From Halobacteriovoraceae bacterium (lineage in GTDB: Bacteria > Bdellovibrionota > Bacteriovoracia > Bacteriovoracales > Bacteriovoracaceae), in contig JACKAJ010000015.1 of the NCBI GenBank assembly GCA_020635135.1, forward strand, positions 124,001 to 188,000: a DNA stretch of 64,000 bases, in the 5' to 3' direction. Below the pieces are notes generated by a model. The model saw only the letters and a program-made list of their open reading frames with translations. It had not been told where the DNA came from and did no database searches. Position numbers and translations under genes: made by a program. Positions 35,058 to 43,876 of this stretch are shown piece after piece (the first letter of the stretch is position 1; each line of letters starts with the position of its first letter).

Positions 35058-35086
35058 TTGACGTGTTCCATCAAGTTTCATAGAAA
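35058..35086 (+). promoter_or_regulatory. Sigma-70-like promoter
   Basis: TTGACG, 17-bp spacer, TAGAAA, about 45 bases upstream of the ATG at 35131. The downstream gene has a consensus AGGAGG and its own terminator, so this looks like a complete single-gene unit. Confidence 0.5.
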
Positions 35087-35130
35087 TCACCCACGGTTAT
35101 TTGAAATATAAAATCTGTAGGAGGATTATC

Positions 35131-35616
35131 ATGAAAAGTTTTATCGTTTTGTTACTCGCTGTTTTTTCTCTTTCTTCATTTTCTCAAACGAGAGTAAAGC
35201 CTAGAAGTGCTGAGCTCGATGCTATCGACAACCTCATTCACAAAATCAACACAAATAAAGGTTACTGCCAAAACCTTGGTGGTGTTCAATTTGGTGCAGA
35301 AAAGGCCATCCCTTCAAACTGTGGTGGGACTTTCTCTAAAGAACAAAAAAGATCAAAAGACGGTCAACTTATTAGAAGAGTAAAAATTGCAGACACAAGA
35401 TGTAAAAATATCATTCTTGGTCTTGATGACAATGGATACTCACTTTCAGTTGCTAACGATACAGCAACAAGACTTTACCAACTTGATGTTGATGGGAAAA
35501 CTGCGACAGCAAATATCCAAATCAACAAAGATGCTCTTGGATACGACAATGATACTGTTGTTGTGTTGACTTCGACTTCTGGAAAAACTTGCTACTCTAT
35601 GAATATCAATTTCTAA
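35131..35616 (+). CDS. Small secreted protein, probably abundant
   Basis: 161 residues: signal peptide (KSFIVLLLAVFSLSSFS), mature domain of about 140 residues with four cysteines and a beta-rich C-terminal half. No family recognised. It has a perfect AGGAGG seven bases before ATG 35131, a promoter, and a strong terminator 13 bp after the stop. Codon use looks more uniform than in its neighbours (for example CTT and ACA runs), fitting high expression. In-frame TTG at 35101 is not needed. Confidence 0.7.
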   Translation: MKSFIVLLLAVFSLSSFSQTRVKPRSAELDAIDNLIHKINTNKGYCQNLGGVQFGAEKAIPSNCGGTFSKEQKRSKDGQLIRRVKIADTRCKNIILGLDDNGYSLSVANDTATRLYQLDVDGKTATANIQINKDALGYDNDTVVVLTSTSGKTCYSMNINF

Positions 35617-35630
35617 GTATTAAACAATAC

Positions 35631-35665
35631 GTGGCGCTGGGGCCAAGCCTCGGTGCCACTTTTTT
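35631..35665 (+). terminator. Rho-independent terminator
   Basis: GTGGC...GCCAC outer stem with further GC pairing inside, followed by six T at 35660-35665. It ends the 35131 gene; its T-tract overlaps the 3' end of the convergent spoVR gene. Confidence 0.85.
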
Positions 35666-37184
35666 ACGTCAGCGGCTTTAATTCTTTCCCATTAAATTTA
35701 AAAACCACTTCTTTATCTTCTACAATCGTCTGCAAATTCACTGGCCTTTTCCAAATATAATAGAGATTTCTCATAGTTTCCGTTGCAAAACTCATATCGA
35801 GATCGACGCCATAGTGACGATGAGTGAGAAGCAGCTCAGCTTTGTTTTCAAAATTGCCATCGATCACTTCGATAACGGGACTTCCAAAATTAGTGAGTGA
35901 TAAGAGTAGCTTTTGCTTGATGGCATTAAAGTCACGCGAATCTATTTCAAAGCGCTCAGTTCTTGGATTATATTTGTAAGTAAACAACTGCTGGCGATTA
36001 CAAAATTCAGGAGTCAAGAACTCGTCGATAAAAGAGATGTCGTTATGAGTACGCCTCACTTCAAATATTTTCTCTTTGCCCATTCCTACTTTTTTATCCC
36101 AGTGAAGTTTTTCTGGCATATCTTCACATTCATTATACTCTTTTCCAAAACGTCCCGTGTCCCAGCGATACTCAATATCTCTTAAGAGTTCAATCCCAAC
36201 CTTGTAGGGATTTATATTTTGTTTGCTCATGACCATAACACCAGCGTGTTTGTCAGCAAAGTCGATCACTTCAGAAGCATTCAGGGCTTTTTGAGTCATG
36301 ATGGTGGAATGCCAATAGCTGGCCCACCCTTCGTTCATTATTTTGGTAATTCTTTGAGGGAGAAAATAATAAGCTTCATCTCGCAAAATTCCTATCACAT
36401 CCACTTGCCACTCCTCTAAAGGGGCATACTGCATGAGAAAATAGAGAATATCTCTCACTGGGCGTTCAGGAATTTTCTTTGGGATTTTTAGAAGCTGATC
36501 TTCCGAACTTTCTTTGGCCACTTTCTTTTTGGATTTTTCGTGGCGATATTTGGAACGTAGAAAAGATTTTAGAGATTCACTACCAGAATCTTCTGATTCG
36601 TATTCTAGAGAATTTTCGTAAGCAAATTGCCGTTCTGTTTCCTTTCTCTTTCTTTTGATATCAGATGTTTCAAAGAGTTCGCTCATATCGAGTAGGTTTT
36701 CAAGAGAGAGAACACAATCGATAAAACGCTCAACGTTTTGCAGACCATACTTGGTAATATAGCGGCGGATTTTGGACCCATGATTGGCCATGACATCCAT
36801 CATTTTGCGATTGGTGTTTCCAAACCATAAATTATTTTTAAAAAAATCGTTGTGGCCATAGACGTGGGCCATTACAAGTTTTTGATCCACCCAATTATTC
36901 ACATCAAGCAGATAAGCATAACAAGGATCCGTGTTGATCACCATTTCATAAATTTTTTGGATCCCGTAGCGATAGCCTTTGGACATTTGATCGTAATTCA
37001 TTCCAAAGCGCCAGTGGGGATAACGGCTAGGAAAACCTTCTTGCGAAGCCAAAATATTGATGGTTTCGTAATCGCACATCTCAAAGATTTGCTCAAAGAA
37101 ATCAAGTCCATAATCGATGGCATAGCCTTCAATTTCTTTTTGAAGTTCTTTGAGTTTACCGGTAATGGGTCGACTTCGAAGCAT
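35664..37184 (-). CDS. SpoVR/YcgB family protein
   Basis: 506-residue SpoVR-like protein. The family is linked to spore cortex formation in Bacillus and to the YeaG/YeaH stress operon in enterobacteria; its biochemical role is unknown. Seen: the conserved N-terminal YGLDFFEQIFEMCDYETIN, PHWRFGMNYDQMSKGY, NTDPCYAYLLDVN, VMAHVYGHNDFFKNN, and GWASYWHS in the middle. Its ATG overlaps the stop of the yeaH-like gene by one base (TAATG), so it is the third gene of prkA-yeaH-spoVR. Confidence 0.92.
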   Translation of the reverse strand: MLRSRPITGKLKELQKEIEGYAIDYGLDFFEQIFEMCDYETINILASQEGFPSRYPHWRFGMNYDQMSKGYRYGIQKIYEMVINTDPCYAYLLDVNNWVDQKLVMAHVYGHNDFFKNNLWFGNTNRKMMDVMANHGSKIRRYITKYGLQNVERFIDCVLSLENLLDMSELFETSDIKRKRKETERQFAYENSLEYESEDSGSESLKSFLRSKYRHEKSKKKVAKESSEDQLLKIPKKIPERPVRDILYFLMQYAPLEEWQVDVIGILRDEAYYFLPQRITKIMNEGWASYWHSTIMTQKALNASEVIDFADKHAGVMVMSKQNINPYKVGIELLRDIEYRWDTGRFGKEYNECEDMPEKLHWDKKVGMGKEKIFEVRRTHNDISFIDEFLTPEFCNRQQLFTYKYNPRTERFEIDSRDFNAIKQKLLLSLTNFGSPVIEVIDGNFENKAELLLTHRHYGVDLDMSFATETMRNLYYIWKRPVNLQTIVEDKEVVFKFNGKELKPLT

Positions 37185-38299
37185 TATTTCCCTTTTCCTA
37201 AAAAGTCTTTAATAGAGTCGAGAATGGCCTCTCGATTTTTAATTTTGCTCAATATAACTTCATCCGAATTATTGCCATAGGCTGCTTGCAGGTCTTTATA
37301 AAATTGACCCGAGCCGTAGCGGCTCTCGACTTGGCCGTAGCAAAAAACGTTTGAGCTCGGTAAAATACTGTTGTTGAGGAGCTCCATACAGAGTTTAGTG
37401 TCGTCACTAGACCAGTTATCCCCATCACTAAAATGAAAAGGATAAATATTCCACTCTTCCGGGGAGTAATCGGCTTCAATAATGGATTTACAAAGTTTGT
37501 AAGCAGAAGAAATAAGGGTTCCCCCACTTTCTCTGGTTTTAAAAAATGTCTCTTCATCCACTTCTTTGGCCGTGGCATCGTGAATGATGTAACGAATTTC
37601 AATATCCTTGTATTGGCTTTTAAGCCACAAGTTAATCCAGAAACTCTCTGTTCTCACAATTTCTTTTTGCTCATCCCCCATGGAACCCGAGACGTCCATC
37701 ATATAGATGACAACTGCTGAGTTTTCAAACTCCACTTTGGATTTACTGGATCGATACCGAAAATCTTTTCGACTAGGAACAATCGAGGGATTATTGGGAT
37801 CATAGGACCCAAGGGCAATTTGCCTCTTTAAGGCTTCTTTATAAGTTCTTTTAATATGGCGAAGTGAATCCGGTCCCACTGTTCCGATACTCGTATAGCG
37901 GTTCACCTGGGTTTCGATTTGTTTTTTACCTTTAGGTTCAATGCGGGGAAGTTCGAGCTCTTCTCCTAAAATGGTCGCAAGTTCATCGAGGCTCACTTCA
38001 ACTTCAAGTTCTTTATTTCCCTCGTCGCTTCCAGCTTCCCCTTCTCCTGGTTGCCCCTCACCCGGTTGTCCTTGAACGGGATCACCTGCTTCTCCGTCAC
38101 CTTGACCAGTTCCCCCTTGAGACTTGTCACCAAATTTAAAGCGAGGAATCTCAATGGAAGGCATGGGGATATTAAAGCTTTCTTTTCCCTTCGGGATGAT
38201 TTGCTGACCTTGCGAGACAAAACGTCTTAAGTTTTGTCTGATCTTTCCCTTGATAATTTTTCGAAACCGCGAATGGTCTCTTTTAATTGGATGATCCAT
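37184..38299 (-). CDS. YeaH/YhbH family protein (DUF444, VWA-like)
   Basis: 371 residues of the DUF444 family. Seen: N-terminal DHPIKRDHSRFRKIIKGKIR, a disordered glycine/glutamate/glutamine-rich stretch (about residues 60-95), then a von Willebrand A-like domain with MIDAS motif MMDVSGSMG (near residue 200), HDATAKEVDEETFF and SGGTLISSAY. In E. coli, YeaH and the kinase YeaG act together in the stress and nitrogen-starvation response. It is 9 bp downstream of prkA and overlaps spoVR by one base. Confidence 0.92.
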   Translation of the reverse strand: MDHPIKRDHSRFRKIIKGKIRQNLRRFVSQGQQIIPKGKESFNIPMPSIEIPRFKFGDKSQGGTGQGDGEAGDPVQGQPGEGQPGEGEAGSDEGNKELEVEVSLDELATILGEELELPRIEPKGKKQIETQVNRYTSIGTVGPDSLRHIKRTYKEALKRQIALGSYDPNNPSIVPSRKDFRYRSSKSKVEFENSAVVIYMMDVSGSMGDEQKEIVRTESFWINLWLKSQYKDIEIRYIIHDATAKEVDEETFFKTRESGGTLISSAYKLCKSIIEADYSPEEWNIYPFHFSDGDNWSSDDTKLCMELLNNSILPSSNVFCYGQVESRYGSGQFYKDLQAAYGNNSDEVILSKIKNREAILDSIKDFLGKGK

Positions 38300-38308
38300 G
38301 TACCCGAC

Positions 38309-40360
38309 CTATCTTTTTGCTACCGTGTCACCCTTCGCAAAGATGCTCGCTACATAATTGAGAGCATCGGTCGCACAGATATCACAGTACCCAAAGTTTT
38401 TGATCAAACGACTTTTTACGACGTCAATTTTCTCTTGGGTTGCTTTATCGACCACGTTTGAAATAATTGTCGTCAACTTAATCGTGTCTTTTTGATCTTC
38501 AAAAAGTTTTAACTCAAGAGCGCGGTGAAGGCGTTCATTTGTTTTATAATCAAACTGTTTTCCTTCAATGGCCAGAGCTCCGATGTAGTTCATAATTTCG
38601 CGGCGAAAGTCATCTTTTCTCGACTCCGCGATATCAATTTTCTCTTCAATTGATCTCATAAATCTTTCATCGGCATCTTCAAGTTTATTTGAGTACTTGT
38701 TTCTGATTTTTTCTTTTTGAGTGTACGCTTTGACGTTATCAATATAGTTGGCACAAAGTGTTTGGATAGCGGCTTCATCAACACTGATAGCTTTCATAAC
38801 ATCATTTTTCACAATATCTTCGTACTCTTGCCGAGTAATGGCCAAAAGTTCTTTGTAATGATCAATCTTATCTGGTGAATTAATGAGAGCATGGTTTTTA
38901 AGCCCCGATTCTAATTCATTAAACACCATAAAAGGATTCAAGCACCCGACTTGGTTATTTTTTACAAGCGCATTAGAAATTTTATCTTGAATATAACGAG
39001 GAGAAATTCCATCAAGACCTTCTCTCACCGCTTCTTTTCGCAATTCTTTTACGTTGTCTTCGTTGTAACCAGGAAGTGTTTTTCCATTATAGAGCTTTAA
39101 CTTCTGCATCGCTGTGAGATCACTTTTCTTAGGCTCTTCAAGGCGAGTAAGAATCGCCCAAGTCGATGCCATCTCTAAGGTATGAGGGGCGATATGCACA
39201 GGCAATGTATCCTTGTTGAAATCTTTATTGTAAATGCGAATTTCTTGATCCAAGCGAGTAATATAAGGCACATCAATTTTCACAGTCCTGTCGCGAAGAG
39301 CTTCCATGAATTCGTTATTTTGGAGTTTCTTAAATTCCGGTTCGTTAGTGTGGCCAAGAATAACTTCGTCGATATCTGTTTGAGCAAACTTCTTAGGCTT
39401 AATACTCTGTTCTTGAGAGGCTCCAAGCAAATCGTAAAGGAAGGCCACATCGAGCTTAAGCATCTCGATAAATTCAACAATCCCTCGATTGGCGATATTA
39501 AATTCCCCATCGAAATTGAATGCTCGAGGATCGGAATCACTTCCGTATTGAGCAATTTTTCGGTAGTTAATATCTCCAGTGAGTTCAGTGGAATCTTGGT
39601 TCTTTTCATCTTTGGGTTGGAAAGTTCCGATCCCAATTCTATCTTTTTCACTTAAGAGCAAACGTTTAACATGCACGTGATTATTAATCACTTTGCTCCA
39701 ATCTCCATCGTATTTAATCATGTATTGCTCAAAGATAAAGCGACACGCTGGATTCACTTCACCTTTTACATTGATTCGATGGCCATCATTATTGGCATTA
39801 AATTCTTCTAAAAGTTTTTTTCGGGCATCGAGAGGGACCAACTTAATGGGGTCTTCGTGCATCGGACAAGGAAAAACTTTCGCTCCTCCCAAAATATCTG
39901 ATTCATTAGCATCATACCATTCGTAAGTATAGAGAGCCCCTTCATCAGTTTTTGAATAATATTCCAAACCTTTTTTCAGAAGTCTGGCAATCGAAGACTT
40001 GGCCGAACCAACCGGTCCGTGTAAAAGAAGAACCCTTTTTTCAGTTCCATAACCTGCAGCCGCTGATTTAAAGAAATTTACGAGTTTCATAAGATGTACA
40101 TCAATTCCAAAGATGGCATCTTTTCCTTTTTCAACCGGGTCATCAAAAAAGTGGTAACGAGTAATTTCTTTTTTATATTCCGTGTATTGAGAAGTTCCAA
40201 AAGACATGATCATGTCGTGAACTCTTTGAAATGAATTTCGACAGACTTGAGGATTTTTAGTGACAATATCAACGTAGTCTTGAAAATTCCCAGTCCAATG
40301 AAGATGAGAAAAATCTTCAGAACTATAGTGATCTTGTACAAACTTGCTAATGTTAACCAT
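38309..40360 (-). CDS. prkA: PrkA family serine protein kinase (YeaG-like)
   Basis: 683-residue cytosolic AAA+ type protein kinase, normal family length. Seen: LHWTGNFQDYVDIV, Walker A LLHGPVGSAKSS, YTYEWYDANESDILGGAKVFPCPMHEDP, a central segment with VEFIEMLKLD, and the C-terminal kinase-like part (ALAIEGKQFDYKTNERLHRALELKLFEDQ split over that region). ATG 40360 is chosen because GGAGGG lies 4-5 bases upstream; the longer frame from TTG 40372 overlaps that site. First gene of prkA-yeaH-spoVR, which elsewhere helps survive stress and starvation. Confidence 0.93.
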   Translation of the reverse strand: MVNISKFVQDHYSSEDFSHLHWTGNFQDYVDIVTKNPQVCRNSFQRVHDMIMSFGTSQYTEYKKEITRYHFFDDPVEKGKDAIFGIDVHLMKLVNFFKSAAAGYGTEKRVLLLHGPVGSAKSSIARLLKKGLEYYSKTDEGALYTYEWYDANESDILGGAKVFPCPMHEDPIKLVPLDARKKLLEEFNANNDGHRINVKGEVNPACRFIFEQYMIKYDGDWSKVINNHVHVKRLLLSEKDRIGIGTFQPKDEKNQDSTELTGDINYRKIAQYGSDSDPRAFNFDGEFNIANRGIVEFIEMLKLDVAFLYDLLGASQEQSIKPKKFAQTDIDEVILGHTNEPEFKKLQNNEFMEALRDRTVKIDVPYITRLDQEIRIYNKDFNKDTLPVHIAPHTLEMASTWAILTRLEEPKKSDLTAMQKLKLYNGKTLPGYNEDNVKELRKEAVREGLDGISPRYIQDKISNALVKNNQVGCLNPFMVFNELESGLKNHALINSPDKIDHYKELLAITRQEYEDIVKNDVMKAISVDEAAIQTLCANYIDNVKAYTQKEKIRNKYSNKLEDADERFMRSIEEKIDIAESRKDDFRREIMNYIGALAIEGKQFDYKTNERLHRALELKLFEDQKDTIKLTTIISNVVDKATQEKIDVVKSRLIKNFGYCDICATDALNYVASIFAKGDTVAKR

Positions 40361-40538
40361 GACGCCCTCCAATCGGTCAAAAGCACTCTCTTTAGTTTAT
40401 AAAACTTTTAACCAAGATTAAAGGGTGACAGTATTGTTTGATCGATTTAAACAGGAATTATTTTTTTCCATGTCAAATTATGTCTAACTTGTTTATAATA
40501 ATATTTGGCTAATCATGTGAATATAAAAGTGAGTGTGT

Positions 40539-41303
40539 ATGCCTTTACTTTGTACTGGTAAAACTGATCGCGGTCGCGTTCGTAAGTCCAACCAGGACTC
40601 AATCTTCATCGACCCCATCAACAAGTGTTTTGTGGTCGCCGACGGGATGGGTGGTCACCGCGGTGGTGACATTGCCTCGCAACTCACAGTCAAAATATTT
40701 TCTGACCACTTTGCTCATCTAAATCGTGAGCAGAGAAATAAAATCAACGATGTTACCCTCTGTATCGAGCGATCCAACAGAAAAATCTTTGAAAAATCTC
40801 AAACTGAACCGCTTCTCAACGGAATGGGAACAACGATTGTTTCACTCATCATTGAAAAATCCAAGGCCTTCGTGGCGAATGTGGGTGACTCAAGAGCCTA
40901 TCTTATCAATAACACCATGATTTATCAGCTCACCAAGGACCATTCACTTGTCCAAGAAAAAGTGAATCTTGGTATTTATACCCGCGAAGAAGCCTGCAAA
41001 GACAAAATGAAAAACGTACTCGTGCGCACATTAGGTTTTGAAGATCGCATCAAAATTGATCTCTTTGAATACTCCATCTCTAAAAATGACATTTTTCTTC
41101 TCTGTAGCGATGGACTCTATGGAAAAGTCTACGACAAAGAAATAATGGAGATTGTGAATCGAAATATTCCTTCGCCTTCACTGGCCACTCCGCAAGATCT
41201 CGATAAAACTGTGCAAGAATTGATTGATGCCGCCAATGAATATGGTGGTAACGATAATATCTCTGTTATTCTCGCCGTCGCTCAAGGCAAGGCCAGCTCC
41301 TAA
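40539..41303 (+). CDS. PP2C-family serine/threonine phosphatase (PrpC/Stp-like)
   Basis: 254-residue metal-dependent phosphatase. Seen: GKTDRGRVRKSNQD, VVADGMGGHRGGD (two metal aspartates), GTTIVSLII, NVGDSRAYL, LTKDHS and LLCSDGLYG, with the late EYGGNDNISVI. It reverses phosphorylation by Hanks-type kinases; one such kinase is encoded at 59175. A TATAAT at 40494-40499 is a likely -10 box although its -35 is poor. ATG 40539 is preferred to GTG 40533. The stop codon lies inside the left arm of a 31-bp perfect inverted repeat. Confidence 0.9.
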   Translation: MPLLCTGKTDRGRVRKSNQDSIFIDPINKCFVVADGMGGHRGGDIASQLTVKIFSDHFAHLNREQRNKINDVTLCIERSNRKIFEKSQTEPLLNGMGTTIVSLIIEKSKAFVANVGDSRAYLINNTMIYQLTKDHSLVQEKVNLGIYTREEACKDKMKNVLVRTLGFEDRIKIDLFEYSISKNDIFLLCSDGLYGKVYDKEIMEIVNRNIPSPSLATPQDLDKTVQELIDAANEYGGNDNISVILAVAQGKASS

Positions 41304-41376
41304 AGGTGCCAGGCTCTTTTCGTTAAACCACTGCGTTTAATGCCTTGGTTTAACGAAAAGAGCCTGGCACCTTTAG
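41300..41376. repeat. 31-bp perfect inverted repeat between convergent genes
   Basis: Left arm 41300-41330, right arm 41346-41376, a perfect match over 31 bp, 15-base loop. Each arm contains the stop codon of the gene it borders (TAA at 41301-41303 on plus; TAA at 41375-41373 on minus). The arms contain GGTGCCAGGCTC and CTTTTCG. It probably works as a bidirectional terminator, but it is far longer than needed and looks like an inserted palindromic repeat element. Confidence 0.85.
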
Positions 41377-43079
41377 GGAATAAGCATAGCTGGACAAAAC
41401 AGTTTAAGTTTTTCCAAGCTCTCCGGATTGGCATTGTGTTTAAACGAACTCAAATAGACAATACTATCGGCATTTTTTGAATTCTCTGAAAAATTGCTTG
41501 TCCCTTTTTTTATCCCTTTGTAGAGATCGTTCTCCGCTTTGGAAATAAAAGGGTTCGAGCGAAAATCTGATTCTGGAGCATTGATTCTTGTGGAGAGATA
41601 AAACTCCTTGGCTCGCTTTTGGCTCGCATTGTATTCTTTTTCAGTCATAGAACTTTGAATTTCCTTGATAACATTTACTAACTCTGATCTTCTCTCACTC
41701 ACAACGGTATACTGGCTTGAAAATTCATCCAACACCACTTGATCTATATTTAAAATTTCACTTAAAAGCTTATTCGAATTGACTTCAGCTTTTTGGTATT
41801 CAAAGGATTTGAATGTTATATAATCCCAAAGTGTTTTTTTCTCTATGTACTTTATGCGAGATGAGAATATCGGTTCATAAAGTTCATAGAATTTAGAAAT
41901 TGTTTTTTCATCGAGCTTCACAAGCATATTGTCGCTCAACCCTGCTCTTTTAAGCCAAAGAGAGGCAAGGTTTTTTTCAAAATTTTTCTGATAAAGCGCT
42001 TTTAATTCTTCAAGATCATAGCGCTGACCAATAAATTCTTGGGTAAACTGATAAATGATATCGTTGCGACTTTCACCTAAAGCACCTAAAATGAAATACT
42101 TATCTTTTCGACTACGGGGAATAAGACCTGCAAATTCAGCGAAGACTTCCACTTGATCAATCGGTCGGTATTTAAGTTCATCATTGGGGAGAATTAAGTG
42201 GTTTCCATCCATCTGCCTCGCAGTCCCATAATCAAGACTCCCTCCTATTCCATTCATATTTGAAGGGCTCAGCATCCCATGATAAAAATAACTATCTTTA
42301 TAAAGAGCAAATTCATAGGCTAGATTTTCTATGAACTTAGTTATAAATTTTTGGCGAAGTTTAGGCGTCATCCTCGTATTTGCTGGTAAGTTCAGCGTTC
42401 TTTTCGCCATCAAATCAAAGATTTTTGCAAATCTCTCTGTATCATCGACGATCGCTCCTAGGTGTGCTGCTCTAATTTGACTTCCCACTCTCACTGAAAT
42501 CGCTGCATCTAAAGTTTTTCCTTCAATAGTTTTCTTTTTTATGGGCAATTTGATGACACATAAATCTTGGGTTGTTCTAAAACCATGAATAGCGTTTCTT
42601 TTACTGATGATAAAACTATGAACGGCTTCTCTTAATCCTAAAAGGCCATCGTGACTTGAAGCTTGGGCCAGTGGAGTTTTTCCTGTGCCTTTCACAAGAA
42701 TATCGGTATCAAAATATTCTGAGGCCTTGTTTTTAACAACACCTGTGATCACGGCCCTGCCATCACCCGTTCTTTTATTTGTGGCATTCCCATAATAAGT
42801 GGCAATTCCCTGCTTGGTCCCATCGGATCCCAATGTGATTGCATAATCAGCAAGCAGCTCGCGCTCCAGCTTTTCTGGATCGTCGACTGAATAACCTAGT
42901 TCAGCTGCCAGTTGATAATTTACAAGAACAAGCTTGGCACCTTTCCAGTTTTCGAGATTAAACTTGATAGAGTTCTCTCCATCATCCAGTGGATGGATTT
43001 GCGCAAATGTAGGGATCGTATATACGATAAAAAATAGAAAAACTAATTTGTAAAAAGTGAATATTTTTTGAAAAATCAT
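41373..43079 (-). CDS. Secreted SelO-like (UPF0061) protein
   Basis: 568-residue divergent member of the SelO/YdiU pseudokinase family, which AMPylates proteins. Seen: YYGNATNKRTGDGRAVITG, VKGTGKTPLAQASSHDG (Lys130 region), GLREAVHSFIISKRNAIHG, SVRVGSQIRAAHLG, and SPSNMNGIGGSLDYG, in which Asn274 and Asp283 have the same nine-residue spacing as the SelO metal ligands. Unlike usual SelO it begins with a signal peptide (FLFFIVYTIPTFA), so it should act in the periplasm or outside. It is convergent with the PP2C gene across the inverted repeat. Activity is inferred from motifs. Confidence 0.8.
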   Translation of the reverse strand: MIFQKIFTFYKLVFLFFIVYTIPTFAQIHPLDDGENSIKFNLENWKGAKLVLVNYQLAAELGYSVDDPEKLERELLADYAITLGSDGTKQGIATYYGNATNKRTGDGRAVITGVVKNKASEYFDTDILVKGTGKTPLAQASSHDGLLGLREAVHSFIISKRNAIHGFRTTQDLCVIKLPIKKKTIEGKTLDAAISVRVGSQIRAAHLGAIVDDTERFAKIFDLMAKRTLNLPANTRMTPKLRQKFITKFIENLAYEFALYKDSYFYHGMLSPSNMNGIGGSLDYGTARQMDGNHLILPNDELKYRPIDQVEVFAEFAGLIPRSRKDKYFILGALGESRNDIIYQFTQEFIGQRYDLEELKALYQKNFEKNLASLWLKRAGLSDNMLVKLDEKTISKFYELYEPIFSSRIKYIEKKTLWDYITFKSFEYQKAEVNSNKLLSEILNIDQVVLDEFSSQYTVVSERRSELVNVIKEIQSSMTEKEYNASQKRAKEFYLSTRINAPESDFRSNPFISKAENDLYKGIKKGTSNFSENSKNADSIVYLSSFKHNANPESLEKLKLFCPAMLIP

Positions 43080-43097
43080 TGATTTCTTATCGTTTAA

Positions 43098-43126
43098 ATT
43101 ATTGAAATTGATTACAAATAACTCAA
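43098..43126 (-). promoter_or_regulatory. Sigma-70-like promoter of the SelO-like gene
   Basis: Minus strand TTGAGT, 17-bp spacer, AATAAT. Predicted start about 12 bases before the ATG, so a very short leader. Confidence 0.45.
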
Positions 43127-43233
43127 ATCATTTTACTCAAATATCCTTTTTTGCCGCAATCCCCGCCTATTTTATTTTTTGAGAGTTTTTGCCGAAGAGA
43201 AGGTGTGAAACATAAGGACATGGAGGATCACTC

Positions 43234-43470
43234 GTGAAAACATTAATCGCACTTTTTATTCTGGCCTTAGGCCCATCGCTCTATGCTGAGACAAAATCAG
43301 AGACTGAAAAGTTTGTGGCCGGGTCTGAAACTGTTCTTCCCGATACTGTCGATATTTCAAATGAAATTATAGAAATCAATAAAGACTACGTCCGCGATCT
43401 CGCTTCGGAAAAAGAGGAAGATGGGAGAGCTCAAAAAGAAGGCGACGTTCAGTTTTGGCTATTTGATTAA
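43234..43470 (+). CDS. Small secreted acidic protein, 78 residues
   Basis: Signal peptide (KTLIALFILALGPSLYA) followed by a glutamate-rich mature peptide of about 60 residues ending in QFWLFD. No family recognised. The GTG start has GGAGGA six bases upstream, so translation is well supported. It resembles the other small signal-peptide genes in the window (14046, 43877) only in layout. It may be secreted or periplasmic. Confidence 0.6.
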   Translation: MKTLIALFILALGPSLYAETKSETEKFVAGSETVLPDTVDISNEIIEINKDYVRDLASEKEEDGRAQKEGDVQFWLFD

Positions 43471-43540
43471 TTTTTTTTCAGTGTGTATTTTTTAGCATCA
43501 AAATAATTTTAATACCCATTTTGCTGATATCCTCATCGAT

Positions 43541-43615
43541 ATGAAAACCCTATTCACTGGCATTCTTTTTTCAATTTTCTATCTAAGCTCTCATATGAAA
43601 AAGAGCACGCTCTAG
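43541..43615 (+). other. 24-residue frame resembling a bare signal peptide
   Basis: ATG 43541 to TAG 43613-43615. It begins MKTLFTGILF, similar to the MKTLIALFIL start of the gene 300 bp upstream, and stops after 24 residues. No clear ribosome site. It could be a decayed copy of a small secreted gene. Confidence 0.25.
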
Positions 43616-43785
43616 TAATTTTTTTCTAAATATTTTTCGTATTCAATCACAGTTTTTTCTACGTCTTTCATTATAGATAAATAATTTTCTACAACATCAT
43701 TTAACGAGATATAAAGTTCCTCAAATTCATAGATATCGTTAAATCCATTGATCGAAAAATATTCAAATGATTGTAAAAAATACAT
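43612..43785 (-). CDS. Possible 57-residue small protein
   Basis: ATG at 43785 to TAG at 43612. The product is helical, rich in tyrosine, glutamate and isoleucine, without a signal peptide, and its second half looks like an amphipathic helix (NDVVENYLSIMKDVEKT). The ribosome site is weak. It fills most of the otherwise gene-free stretch 43471-43876, and its composition is protein-like. No family recognised; the rest of that stretch shows nothing further. Confidence 0.4.
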   Translation of the reverse strand: MYFLQSFEYFSINGFNDIYEFEELYISLNDVVENYLSIMKDVEKTVIEYEKYLEKNY

Positions 43786-43876
43786 CTTATTAAGAATCTT
43801 AGGCTATTCGAACTGTACGTCGCGTCAATCAGTGCTAAATTGACCTCCTCATTATTGTTACACTAGGAGATAACTA

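Noticed and set aside
39182..39655. 157-codon plus-strand frame opposite prkA
   Set aside because: It lies wholly antisense to a strongly conserved coding region and encodes no recognisable protein. Other long antisense frames in prkA, yeaH, NRAMP and the DAHP synthase genes were rejected for the same reason.
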